A stretch of DNA of 64,000 nt, taken from the NCBI GenBank assembly GCA_022376925.1, contig JAIOJX010000028.1, positions 74,241,001-74,305,000 on the forward strand. Reading direction: 5' to 3'. Shown in pieces: positions 48,851-60,800 of the stretch. Numbering within the stretch: position 1 is the stretch's first letter; each line of letters begins with the position of its first letter. Position numbers and translations under genes: made by a program. The notes below the pieces were generated by a model. The model was not told the origin of the DNA. It did not search any database and saw nothing but the letters and a program-made list of their open reading frames with translations. This DNA is from Tragulus kanchil. Lineage: Eukaryota; Chordata; Mammalia; Artiodactyla; Tragulidae.

Positions 48851-49073
48851 TTTCTTTAAAAGACTAGTGGTATTAATTACAGTAATCATGAAAATCAGAA
48901 AACGTGAAGAATTTGAAGAATCAGCAGATTCTTCAAATGGAAAACAACCATTGAATAGAATTTCATGTGTCAAAAATATTGTGTATATAAATTTATTAAC
49001 TCATGTAAGAAAGTCCAAGATCTATGTTTTGAGTCAAAAAGCAATTTTCAGAACAGCACGCTTATATTGACTG

Positions 49074-49780
49074 TATTAGTTTGCTAGAGTTGCCATAACA
49101 AAGGACTGCAAACAAGATGACTTAGAACAACAGAAATGTATTGTCTCACAGTTCTGAAGGCCAGTAGGCTAAAAACCAAGATGTCAGAAAAGTTAATTCC
49201 TTCTGAGGGCTCTGAGGAAGAATATGTTTCATGTTTCTGTATTAGCTTCTGTTGGTTTACCAGCAGGCTTCCCAGGTGGTTCAGTGGTAAAGAATACACC
49301 TGCCAATGCAGGAGACACAGAAGACGCAGGTTCAATCCTTGGGTCAGGAAGATCTGCTGCAACAACCCACTCCAATGTTCTTGCCTGAAAATTCCCATGG
49401 ACAGAGGAGCCTGATGAGCTAGAATCCATGGGAGTCACAAAATGTTGGACATGACTGTGTGACTGACCATGCACACACACAGTTTACTGGAAATTTTTAG
49501 CATTCTTCTAGAAAGTGCATTACCCTAATCTCTCCCTTAATCTTCACATAGTATTTTCTCTATGTGTATGTTTTTTTTTCTTTATGTGTATGTTGATATC
49601 TGTGTCCAAATTTCCCTTTTTTATAAAGACATGGGTCATATTGGCCTCGGGGCTCACCCTACTGTGGTATGACCTCACATTAACTCATTGCATCTTCAGA
49701 AAACTTACTTCTAAATAAGATACTGGAGGGTAGAAGTTTAACATATGAGTTTTACAGGGCACAATTTAACCCATAACATA
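49074..49780 (+). mobile_element. Ancient mammalian interspersed repeat, split by a SINE
   Basis: The left part (49074-49262) begins 'ctgtattagtttgctagagt' and 'tgccataacaaaggactgca', and runs to 'cttctgttggtttaccagca'. The right part (49484-49780) resumes with 'cttcacatagtattttctct', 'gtgtccaaatttccc' and ends 'gcacaatttaacccataaca'. I know the sequence as a common old mammalian repeat but cannot assign the family with certainty. A Bov-tA lies between the halves. Confidence 0.65.
49265..49482 (+). mobile_element. Bov-tA SINE inserted in an older repeat
   Basis: Sense Bov-tA: 'aggcttcccaggtggttcag', 'aggttcaatccttgggtcag', 'gacagaggagcctgatgagc', tail ending in a CA-rich 'ccatgcacacacaca'. 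It lies inside the older repeat 49074-49780, so it is the younger insertion. Possible diverged target-site duplication 'ggtttaccag' / 'agtttactgg'. Confidence 0.93.
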
Positions 49781-50109
49781 GATCTTTCCTTGCTAGAAAA
49801 GCTATAGACATGTACATATACATACATGTATGCAAGTGCATGGGTGCATATAGTAATATAAAAAAGACTGAGAGATACACATCAAACTGCTAACTGGAGT
49901 TACGCTCTGGGAAATGGGTGAGGATTGTGGACTGGGAAGTCTTTATACATTTTATCTTCATACATTTTTACTGACTGAAAAATGGTCAACCACCATGTAT
50001 AACTGCTACAAATTTAAGCAACCAACTTATAAGCTTTTAAGGCACCTTTATCTCTATAAGGTAGATAATTAGGTTGCCTTGGATAGAAGTAGGAATTACA
50101 ACAATTAAG

Positions 50110-50290
50110 TGATCCAACATTATTGAAATACTTTTTAGCTACCAAAATGCAAAACAGTAATATTTTACATGTTCCCCTTAAAAGGCTATGAGTCAGTGAC
50201 AGAGTAGAAATAGAACTACACTTGAAGTCGAGAGCCAGAAGGAGCTCCATTTCTGGCACTCGCTAGCTATGTGACCTTAGGTTCTTAACC
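50110..50290 (+). mobile_element. MIR SINE remnant
   Basis: Sense MIR signature near the right end: 'tctggcactcgctagctatg' then 'tgaccttaggttcttaacc'. The left part is weaker. It stops where duplication 11 begins. Confidence 0.6.
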
Positions 50291-52414
50291 GCACTGGCAT
50301 TTGCATTTTCATCTTTAAATGTTTCTGTAAACTCCAAATATGCAGTCCCTTGGACAGCGTTTATTCCTACCTGGCTCATTCACTTATATTGTACGTCACA
50401 ACAAAATTTGACCAAGTCTAAAATTAGCCAACTGTCACTTCTCCTAGACAAAGATCTGAACACAGAGACCATTCATCTGAGTTGTGTGCTTGAAGGACAG
50501 CATGTGGAGGATCTGTTACATAATCCAGCAGCCTGAGTCTTCCACTCTGCCTCTACCGAATGTCTGTGCCAGCCTTTGCTGCTGCTATAGGAAACACAGC
50601 TTCCACTGCAGACCCGTATAACAGAGTTGAACCCCACAGACCTATGTGTCAGTCCCTCAGAGCTTTCTTCATTCTTCCACTCAATCAGGAAAGCATGATT
50701 AGGTACCCACTGTGAGTCAGAACTATACCGGACCCTAGGGATTCACTGATCAGCAAAATAAACATGGTCCCTATTCATCTCAACATGGCCAAGGAACCAC
50801 AAAATTACAAGACAATGTGAAGTGTGCTTTGGTAAAGGCATCACAGTGTGCTCAGGGAAGCCCAGTTTTCTGAGTTAGGAACCCCTAAATCAGAATCAAA
50901 AGGTTTCCTCAAAACTTCTTTTTACAGAATTGCATCAATTCAGCATTGAAATCACAAGTTAGGTAATTTTGCCCATTACCTACTGGCTTTCCAAGAAGTC
51001 TGTCTTTCAGTGGTGTCCATGGCTTCTGGGGTGGAGCAAGGATCAGGCAGGCAGTAACCACATCCATGCACTTCAGCAGCTCAAGGAAGAGAAGCAGTGG
51101 CATCTCGAACTGGGAGCTTTCTGGTGCCATGTTTTCACTCGACATAGGAGAATCCATTTTGCCAAGTCTAGGTCTAAAAGGGGTCAGATACTTGATCACA
51201 CAGCGTGAATATAATGAGAAATACTTATTCCTTCCTCATCAGAGTCAATATCCATCATAGCCCACTTCTCACTGTTACCAACCAGTACATCAAACACAAA
51301 GTGTCCCTTTGAAAGGCTTTTTCACGTGTTTGTTAATTTCTTCAGTCACTGCACTGGCATTTGCATTTTCATCTTTAAATGTTTCTGTAAACTCCAAATA
51401 TGCAGTCCCTTGGACAGCGTTTATTCCTACCTGGCTCATTCACTTATATTGTACGTCACAACAAAATTTGACCAAGTCTAAAATTAGCCAACTGTCACTT
51501 CTCCTAGACAAAGATCTGAACACAGAGACCATTCATCTGAGTTGTGTGCTTGAAGGACAGCATGTGGAGGATCTGTTACATAATCCAGCAGCCTGAGTCT
51601 TCCACTCTGCCTCTACCGAATGTCTGTGCCAGCCTTTGCTGCTGCTATAGGAAACACAGCTTCCACTGCAGACCCGTATAACAGAGTTGAACCCCACAGA
51701 CCTATGTGTCAGTCCCTCAGAGCTTTCTTCATTCTTCCACTCAATCAGGAAAGCATGATTAGGTACCCACTGTGAGTCAGAACTATACCGGACCCTAGGG
51801 ATTCACTGATCAGCAAAATAAACATGGTCCCTATTCATCTCAACATGGCCAAGGAACCACAAAATTACAAGACAATGTGAAGTGTGCTTTGGTAAAGGCA
51901 TCACAGTGTGCTCAGGGAAGCCCAGTTTTCTGAGTTAGGAACCCCTAAATCAGAATCAAAAGGTTTCCTCAAAACTTCTTTTTACAGAATTGCATCAATT
52001 CAGCATTGAAATCACAAGTTAGGTAATTTTGCCCATTACCTACTGGCTTTCCAAGAAGTCTGTCTTTCAGTGGTGTCCATGGCTTCTGGGGTGGAGCAAG
52101 GATCAGGCAGGCAGTAACCACATCCATGCACTTCAGCAGCTCAAGGAAGAGAAGCAGTGGCATCTCGAACTGGGAGCTTTCTGGTGCCATGTTTTCACTC
52201 GACATAGGAGAATCCATTTTGCCAAGTCTAGGTCTAAAAGGGGTCAGATACTTGATCACACAGCGTGAATATAATGAGAAATACTTATTCCTTCCTCATC
52301 AGAGTCAATATCCATCATAGCCCACTTCTCACTGTTACCAACCAGTACATCAAACACAAAGTGTCCCTTTGAAAGGCTTTTTCACGTGTTTGTTAATTTC
52401 TTCAGTCACTGCAC
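50291..52414. repeat. Tandem duplication 11 (period exactly 1,060 bp, no difference seen)
   Basis: Copy 1 is 50291-51354 and copy 2 is 51351-52414, sharing 'gcac' at the join. Every segment compared has the same spacing and sequence. Unlike other pairs there is no ragged edge, so this could be a clean unmerged overlap or a very recent true tandem duplication. Each unit contains an L2-like fossil ('aagcatgattaggtacccac', about 50690-50830) and otherwise unique sequence. Confidence 0.97.
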
Positions 52415-52798
52415 ATGCCAAGGCGAGAGGGCTCTGGTTTCTCTAAGTCCTCTGAGAATTCTTGTTTCCAGTCCCCGTAATGTTTCTCTATGTTGACCGA
52501 CAGAGCTCAAGAAAATATGCAGTTGTAAAATGTTTAAAAGGAATTCTGATCGAAGTTGTGGTAGTGGTGTTTTGTCTTTTCACTGAAATAACTGAATCCC
52601 AGCATAAGCTGATGCCTGACACTGTGACAGTGTATCTTCCAACAATATCTGCTGCCATTTTGTTCCCTGTAATTGACTTCCAAAACCACGGAAAATATAC
52701 TCTAGAGGAAACAAGCTTGATAAGAAAAAGGGATGGAGATGATGAGATTTTTTTCCCACAGAAAAGGATATATCTGTAGCCCTTATTGAAGCCAGGTT
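52415..52798. other. Unique stretch with weak coding-like traces on the minus strand
   Basis: Read on the minus strand, short frames from about 52500 down into duplication 11 give plausible peptide stretches (for example 'FDVLVGNSEKWAMMDIDSDE' just inside the duplicated unit) interrupted by frameshifts and stops. A decayed processed pseudogene is possible. I do not recognise the parent protein. Confidence 0.25.
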
Positions 52799-53156
52799 TC
52801 TTTGGAATTTTTTTTTTTTAAAGATTTATTTATTTATTTATTTATTGGGCGGGGGTCAGGTTGGGGAGGGAGGGGAGCGGGCGGGCCACTTCTATTGGTC
52901 TTTCATTCCTCTATCTTCATCCGTCTTTGTTCTTTGGCTCCTGTGGGCCTTCCATCGCGGTGGCGTCTGTCATTGCAGAGCGCCGGCTCTGGGCGCATGC
53001 GCTCCAGAGCTCCGGCTCAGTGATTGGACACATCGGTCCAGCCGCTCTGCGGCAAGTGGGATCGTCCCAGGCCAGGGATCGAACTGGCGCGCCTTGCACT
53101 GCAAGGCAGTGTCCTTACCCACTGGACCACCAGGGGAAGCCCTCTTTGGAATTTTT
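52799..53156 (-). mobile_element. Long CHR-type SINE, antisense, perfect 14-bp TSD (copy 4 of 5)
   Basis: The element is 52813-53142. From the left: T-run, TTTA repeats, a G-rich 'ggttggggagggagggga' segment absent from the other copies, then 'gtctgtcattgcagagcgcc', 'gattggacacatcggtccag', 'ggatcgaactggcgcgcctt' and head 'accaccaggggaagcc'. Direct repeats 'tctttggaattttt' lie at 52799-52812 and 53143-53156. It keeps CpG and 'ggcgcgcc' sites, consistent with youth. Confidence 0.93.
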
Positions 53157-53224
53157 AAAAAATATGTACACTGTTTTTTAAAATTTCCTCATACATCTAA
53201 GAAAAAATACATGGTTAAGTTTTT

Positions 53225-55554
53225 TCTAATCCTGCCTCAATTCTATAAATTCTTGTACCACAGTTTTCTGCATAGGATGGACATTTCATCACTGATTTGG
53301 AAGCTCCAAAATAAAAAGGTCTACCTCTAACTAGCAAATATTGACTCCATAGAGCATCAACCTCTGAGCTGAGTCTATCCATAGGAACTACATGAATTCT
53401 GTCCCATGATTAAATGTTATAAGCACATCCTTCCACCACAGACACAATATAATGGTATAGAATCCAATGTCTGACAATTATTATTTGTCTTACCTCACTT
53501 GAATGCAAGCGCTAAAGAGCAGGGTCTTTAGTTTGTTCCCTATGTGGTATCTGTAGAGACCTGTAGTTCCAGGCATAATATAGGGCCTCAACTACTATTA
53601 CTGAATCACTGTCACAATGTTATTTTTCTCCAATGGCAGCTCTCAGAGGGGCTCTTCCAAAAGACATCTTGGCTAGATTCTGTAACTTCCTTGTCACATT
53701 CAGTAATTAAAGGCTCAATCCAGTTTAAAATTTGAACCTCAGATCCAGTACAAATCTTTCTTCCCCTCTCTCTGCTCCTCTTCCTCCCAGCTCAGCACCC
53801 TGTGGTGGAGGCTGGCACACCCTAGCTCTGGTTTAACATTCCTTTCACACTTTCTTTAATGGAGGCCTTGCTCCTCCAGTGTTTGCAGTAGGAGGAGGGA
53901 AAGGAAATGGATCCTTTTTTTTTTTTTTTTTAACTTAAGCACCTATAGTTGAAGTGTTTTTTCTATTGATTAAAGCACCTTTGCTGGGTAACAGCTACCG
54001 TCTGTGAAGTTCACCTGACTCCCAAGAAAGTAACACATCCTCACCACGTCCCAAGATAGAAGTGGTAGCTGTTCCATGCCCCTTCATCCTCTTCCATATT
54101 CCCGTTTCTCAGGGTACCAGGCTTCCCTTCTTGCAGGAATTCTCAACTTTTATAAGCGACCTCCTTGAAGCCCCACGTCTCTCTGGCCCCAGCCTCTCAC
54201 TTGGCTTTGAGGAGCGAAAATCACCCACATTTCTCTCCCTCCCACAAGAAGTGCTTCTCAACATGAACATAGGACCCCCTACAAGCTCATGTTCTCAGTC
54301 TCCAACCCTCCCCATCACCTTGTACTTTCTCAGTTGGAGTGGGGTTAGGGGAAGGGAGGAATAAACAATATTAATTATGGTTGGTACTTCTGGGTTCTTA
54401 GTAAGGCCACATTGAAGTGTGAGGAAAAACAGGAATCTTTTAGATTCTAATCCTGCCTCAATAAAAATATTTGTTCAAAATAGAAAGAAATTCCAACCAT
54501 CTGAGCTGAGTCTATCCATAGGAATGCCCAAAAGGCACATCCTTCCACCACAGACACAATATAATGGTATAGAATCCAATGTCTGACAATTATTATTTGT
54601 CTTACCTCACTTGAATGCAAGCGCTAAAGAGCAGGGTCTTTAGTTTGTTCCCTATGTGGTATCTGTAGAGACCTGTAGTTCCAGGCATAATATAGGGCCT
54701 CAACTACTATTACTGAATCACTGTCACAATGTTATTTTTCTCCAATGGCAGCTCTCAGAGGGGCTCTTCCAAAAGACATCTTGGCTAGATTCTGTAACTT
54801 CCTTGTCACATTCAGTAATTAAAGGCTCAATCCAGTTTAAAATTTGAACCTCAGATCCAGTACAAATCTTTCTTCCCCTCTCTCTGCTCCTCTTCCTCCC
54901 AGCTCAGCACCCTGTGGTGGAGGCTGGCACACCCTAGCTCTGGTTTAACATTCCTTTCACACTTTCTTTAATGGAGGCCTTGCTCCTCCAGTGTTTGCAG
55001 TAGGAGGAGGGAAAGGAAATGGATCCTTTTTTTTTTAACTTAAGCACCTATAGTTGAAGTGTTTTTTCTATTGATTAAAGCACCTTTGCTGGGTAACAGC
55101 TACCGTCTGTGAAGTTCACCTGACTCCCAAGAAAGTAACACATCCTCACCACGTCCCAAGATAGAAGTGGTAGCTGTTCCATGCCCCTTCATCCTCTTCC
55201 ATATTCCCGTTTCTCAGGGTACCAGGCTTCCCTTCTTGCAGGAATTCTCAACTTTTATAAGCGACCTCCTTGAAGCCCCACGTCTCTCTGGCCCCAGCCT
55301 CTCACTTGGCTTTGAGGAGCGAAAATCACCCACATTTCTCTCCCTCCCACAAGAAGTGCTTCTCAACATGAACATAGGACCCCCTACAAGCTCATGTTCT
55401 CAGTCTCCAACCCTCCCCATCACCTTGTACTTTCTCAGTTGGAGTGGGGTTAGGGGAAGGGAGGAATAAACAATATTAATTATGGTTGGTACTTCTGGGT
55501 TCTTAGTAAGGCCACATTGAAGTGTGAGGAAAAACTAGTGAATCTTTTTAGATT
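53225..55554. repeat. Tandem duplication 12 (period about 1,112 bp) with ragged edges
   Basis: Copy 1 ends near 54449 and copy 2 runs from about 54449 to 55554. They agree closely from 53395/54534 on (one 19-T against one 10-T run near 53920/55027). Copy 2 opens with 'tctaatcctgcctcaat', which equals 53225-53241, then collapses about 110 bases of copy 1. It also replaces the 35 bases after 'ccatagga' with about 10. An L2-like end ('gcagggtctttagtttgttc') lies at 53505-53610. The damaged left edge fits poor contig-end sequence. Confidence 0.9.
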
Positions 55555-56319
55555 TATCACTTTTTTGTTTCCAACTGAGGTCCTACACATCAACTTCTAT
55601 GCAACAAGTCCTATCAACAGATTGTCAACAATTTCTACTACAAAAATGATAGTCTGTCTTACATTTACATCTCTCTCCAGTCCTGCTATACCCCTTTTTC
55701 TGTAAGCAGTTATGGACATATTCAATAGATACTTACTAAAATCTTAATACAGAATTAGGTACTTGAGATGTTTACCAGAAACTCTAGGCTTCAATCTAAA
55801 AGGTGCTGAAAAAAAAAATGAGTACCATGTTTTGAATTCTCTTGAAATCACAGAGACTTCAGATTCGTGCAGGAATTTCTAAACTCTACTCTTAACCTTT
55901 ACAGGATTCAGGGCTGGAGTTCCCCAAATGCTTCAATCAGAAAATTTCCCATATGAAGAAAGAACAGGGACAATACTTTCTAAATGGCATACATGCTTGA
56001 GGAGAAACTAAAAACAGAAACATTTACTAATGAGAGAGTATTTTATCTTTCTTTGTTGCAAGCTCCTTGGGCTTCAAAATGTATCACTGGCTGCTGAAAC
56101 CTAATGTCACTAGAGGCCCAAACCAGAAACATTTTACCACAAACCAAAGATGTTTAAAAATCCTCCTCCTTGAGAGTCAGTTCATAATGTAGGCCTTGCC
56201 ACTGGGTATTCTCTCTGGCATAACTCGGAAAAAGTACGTTGATCCATATGGTTTTGCTTTCACATTCACTGTTTCATCAGCTTTCCTGGATCCTCAATTA
56301 ACACATTAGGTTCATCCCT
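55555..56319. other. Non-coding unique stretch
   Basis: No recognised repeat or gene. Confidence 0.45.
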
Positions 56320-56321
56320 CT

Positions 56322-56545
56322 TCCCTAGTGGCTAAGATGGTAAAGAATCTGCCTGCAATGTGAGAGACCCAGGCTCCATCCCTGGTTTGGGAAGATACCT
56401 TGGAGAAGGAAATAGCTCCACTGTTTACATCCACTCCAGCATGCTTGCCTAGAGGATCCTATGGACAGAGGAGCCTAGCAGGCTACAGTCCATGGGGGCA
56501 CAAAGAGTTGGATATAACCGAGCCACTAACACTTTCACTTCCTCT
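56322..56545 (+). mobile_element. Bov-tA SINE
   Basis: Sense, diverged copy: 'gctaagatggtaaagaatct', 'caggctccatccctggtttg', 'gacagaggagcctagcaggc' and 'gagccactaacactttcact'. The last segment also starts duplication 13. Confidence 0.88.
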
Positions 56546-58760
56546 GTAATGTATACATTCAGGGAACAAAAATTCAGATCAGTGAGGTTATTGGAAAGAC
56601 AGATTAATCTAACTTTGTTGGTTTTCATTTCCCATTGAAACTTGTCTCACATCTTTATATAAGCCAGTTTCCCTTTCTCTACTCTCCTTGCTCTCTCAGT
56701 AATAAGACACACCTACTTTTCTCAAACAAATTCTGTGGCAATTTAATGGAAGACTAGATGGTAAAACAAAACTTTGAGTTTACGGAGGAAATCTCCAGTC
56801 TTCTATCTAAAGTTCTACAATTAACCACACATCCTTTGGCAGGTCTTAACCTCTAATCTTAATTTTCATCATTTGTCAACTTAAAGCCGGGCTAATGTAT
56901 TGTCCATTTATTGTCTATTCTGCACCAGTTTCTATGAAGAGCATTTATCATGTTACTATTTTATGTTGTTATTATTGTTCAGTTGCTAAATTGTCTGACT
57001 CTTTGCAATCCCGTGAACTGCAGCATGCCAGGCTTCTCTGTCCTGGAGAAGTTTAGAGTCCTCTGTCCTATCTCCCAGAGACTGCTCAAACTAATGTCCA
57101 TTGAGTCAGTGCTGCTGTCTCACCATCTTATCCTCTGCCATTCCCTTTTCCTTTTGCCTTCAATTTTTCCCAGCATGAAGGTCCTCTTCAACGACTTTGC
57201 TCTTAGGGTCAGGTGCCCAAAATATTGGAACTTTAGCTATAGCATCAGTTCTTCCAATGAATACTCAGGGTTGATTTCATTTAGGATTGACTGGTTTGAT
57301 CTCCTTGCAGTCCAAGAGACCTCGAGAGTCGTCTCTAACACCACAATTCAAAAGCATCAATTCTTTAGTGCTCAGCCTTCTTTATGGTCCAGCTCTCACA
57401 TCCATACATGACTACTGATAAAACCTTAGTTTTGACTATAAGGATCTTGTTGGCAATGTGATGTCTCTGCTTTTCAGTACACCGTATAGGTTCGTCATAG
57501 CTTTTCTTCCAAGGAAGAAGTATCTTTTATTTCTATGGTTGTAGTCACTGTCCACAGTGATTTTGGAGAGTAAGATAAGAAAATTTGTCACTGTTCACAC
57601 TTTTTACTCCTTCTATTTTCCATGAATTGGTGGAACCAGAAACTAACACTTTCACTTCCTCTGTAATGTATACATTCAGGGAACAAAAATTCAGATCTGG
57701 TTATTGGAAAGACAGATTAATCTAACTTTGTTGGTTTTCATTTCCCATTGAAACTTGTCTCACATCTTTATATAAGCCAGTTTCCCTTTCTCTACTCTCC
57801 TTGCTCTCTCAGTAATAAGACACACCTACTTTTCTCAAACAAATTCTGTGGCAATTTAATGGAAGACTAGATGGTAAAACAAAACTTTGAGTTTACGGAG
57901 GAAATCTCCAGTCTTCTATCTAAAGTTCTACAATTAACCACACATCCTTTGGCAGGTCTTAACCTCTAATCTTAATTTTCATCATTTGTCAACTTAAAGC
58001 CGGGCTAATGTATTGTCCATTTATTGTCTATTCTGCACCAGTTTCTATGAAGAGCATTTATCATGTTACTATTTTATGTTGTTATTATTGTTCAGTTGCT
58101 AAATTGTCTGACTCTTTGCAATCCCGTGAACTGCAGCATGCCAGGCTTCTCTGTCCTGGAGAAGTTTAGAGTCCTCTGTCCTATCTCCCAGAGACTGCTC
58201 AAACTAATGTCCATTGAGTCAGTGCTGCTGTCTCACCATCTTATCCTCTGCCATTCCCTTTTCCTTTTGCCTTCAATTTTTCCCAGCATGAAGGTCCTCT
58301 TCAACGACTTTGCTCTTAGGGTCAGGTGCCCAAAATATTGGAACTTTAGCTATAGCATCAGTTCTTCCAATGAATACTCAGGGTTGATTTCATTTAGGAT
58401 TGACTGGTTTGATCTCCTTGCAGTCCAAGAGACCTCGAGAGTCGTCTCTAACACCACAATTCAAAAGCATCAATTCTTTAGTGCTCAGCCTTCTTTATGG
58501 TCCAGCTCTCACATCCATACATGACTACTGATAAAACCTTAGTTTTGACTATAAGGATCTTGTTGGCAATGTGATGTCTCTGCTTTTCAGTACACCGTAT
58601 AGGTTCGTCATAGCTTTTCTTCCAAGGAAGAAGTATCTTTTATTTCTATGGTTGTAGTCACTGTCCACAGTGATTTTGGAGAGTAAGATAAGAAAATTTG
58701 TCACTGTTCACACTTTTTACTCCTTCTATTTTCCATGAATAGGTGGAACCAGAAACTAAG
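56525..58760. repeat. Tandem duplication 13 (period about 1,113-1,117 bp)
   Basis: Copy 1 is 56525-57647 and copy 2 is 57642-58760, overlapping by 'actaa'. Copy 2's left edge loses 4 bases ('cagatctggttattgg' against 'cagatcagtgaggttattgg'). The units carry the 3' part of the BovB fragment. Its last ~100 bases recur a third time at about 59807-59900 through duplication 14. Confidence 0.95.
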
Positions 58761-60800
58761 ATCTTACTTTTTTAAATGTTAAGTTTTAAGTCAGCTTTTT
58801 CACCCTCCTCTTTCACTCTCATCAAGGGGTTTTTAGTTCCTCTTCACTTTGTGCCATTAGAATGGTATCATCTGCATATCTGAGGTTGTTAATATACTTC
58901 TCCCAGCAATCTTGATTCCAGCTTGTGATTCATCTAACTCAGCATTTTGCATAATGTACTCTGCATATAAGTTAAATAAACAGGGTGACAATATACAGCC
59001 TTGTTATACTCCTTTCCCAATTTTGATCTAGTCAGTTGTTCCATGTCCAGTTCTAACTGTTGCTTCTTGACCTGCATACTCTCAGGAGACAGGAAAGGTG
59101 GTCTGGTATTCCCATTTCTTTAAGAATTTTCCACAGTTTTTTGTGATCCACACTGTCGAAGGCTTTAGTGTAGTAAATGAAGCAAAAGTGATTCTTTTTT
59201 TAATTTCCTTGCTTTTTCTATGATCCAACAGGTGTTGGCAGTTTGATCTATGGTTCCTCTTCCTTTTCTAAGCCCAGTTCATACATCTGAAAGTTCTCAG
59301 TTCATGTACTCCTGAAGCCTAGCTTGAAGGACTTTGAGCATTAACTCGCTAGCATGTGAAATGACCACAATTTTATGGTAGTTTGAACATTCCTTGGCTG
59401 AGTTCTCCAAATTTGCTGACATGTTGAATGCAGCACTTTAGAAGCTTCTAGGATTTGAAATAGCTCAGCTGGAATTTCGTCACCACTGGCTTGGTTCACA
59501 GTAATACTTCCTGAGTCCCACTTGACTTCACACTCCAGGATGTCCAACTCTAAGTGAGTGCCATTGTAGTTATCCACATCATTAAGACCTTTTTTGGTAT
59601 TGTTCTGTGTTTTCTTGCCACCTCTTCTTAATTTCTTCTGCTTCTTTTAGGTCCAAGGATGGGTACAATAAAGGACAAACAGTAAAGACCTAACAGAAGT
59701 AGAAGAGATTTTATTTTGTATCCACAATAACTCTCTGTGAAAGGAACTATAATCTGCATTTTATGGATGAAGTAACGGATTCGAATTTTCCAAAACTTTT
59801 TTTTTCCCACAGTGATTTTGGAGAGTAAGATAAGAAAATTTGTCACTGTTCACACTTTTTACTCCTTCTATTTTCCATGAATTGGTGGAACCAGAAACTA
59901 AGATCTTACTTTTTTAAATGTTAAGTTTTAAGTCAGCTTTTTCACCCTCCTCTTTCACTCTCATCAAGGGGTTTTTAGTTCCTCTTCACTTTGTGCCATT
60001 AGAATGGTATCATCTGCATATCTGAGGTTGTTAATATACTTCTCCCAGCAATCTTGATTCCAGCTTGTGATTCATCTAACTCAGCATTTTGCATAATGTA
60101 CTCTGCATATAAGTTAAATAAACAGGGTGACAATATACAGCCTTGTTATACTCCTTTCCCAATTTTGATCTAGTCAGTTGTTCCATGTCCAGTTCTAACT
60201 GTTGCTTCTTGACCTGCATACTCTCAGGAGACAGGAAAGGTGGTCTGGTATTCCCATTTCTTTAAGAATTTTCCACAGTTTTTTGTGATCCACACTGTCG
60301 AAGGCTTTAGTGTAGTAAATGAAGCAAAAGTGATTCTTTTTTTAATTTCCTTGCTTTTTCTATGATCCAACAGGTGTTGGCAGTTTGATCTATGGTTCCT
60401 CTTCCTTTTCTAAGCCCAGTTCATACATCTGAAAGTTCTCAGTTCATGTACTCCTGAAGCCTAGCTTGAAGGACTTTGAGCATTAACTCGCTAGCATGTG
60501 AAATGACCACAATTTTATGGTAGTTTGAACATTCCTTGGCTGAGTTCTCCAAATTTGCTGACATGTTGAATGCAGCACTTTAGAAGCTTCTAGGATTTGA
60601 AATAGCTCAGCTGGAATTTCGTCACCACTGGCTTGGTTCACAGTAATACTTCCTGAGTCCCACTTGACTTCACACTCCAGGATGTCCAACTCTAAGTGAG
60701 TGCCATTGTAGTTATCCACATCATTAAGACCTTTTTTGGTATTGTTCTGTGTTTTCTTGCCACCTCTTCTTAATTTCTTCTGCTTCTTTTAGGTCCAAGG
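56970..60800 (-). mobile_element. BovB (RTE-type) LINE fragment, antisense, inflated by two joins
   Basis: The plus strand reads as reversed BovB: 'gttcagttgctaaattgtct', 'aactgcagcatgccaggctt', 'ctccttgcagtccaagagac', 'cagggtgacaatatacagcc', 'tctatggttcctcttccttt' and 'cttgccacctcttcttaatt'. This corresponds to the 3' part of the reverse transcriptase ORF and the 3' end. Frames are broken on the minus strand (for example the open 78-codon piece 59341-59577), so it is a dead copy. Duplications 13 and 14 repeat internal parts; removing them leaves about 1.6 kb of real element. Confidence 0.92.

Noticed and set aside
52845..53330. 161-codon plus-strand ORF and overlapping frames
   Set aside because: They are antisense translations of a CHR-type SINE; similar 'GSGCVHSRVLACNWTHRSS'-like peptides recur in every antisense copy of that SINE.
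56950..58524. Two 153-codon plus-strand ORFs
   Set aside because: They are the antisense of the BovB LINE fragment, present twice because of duplication 13; the element's real coding strand is minus.
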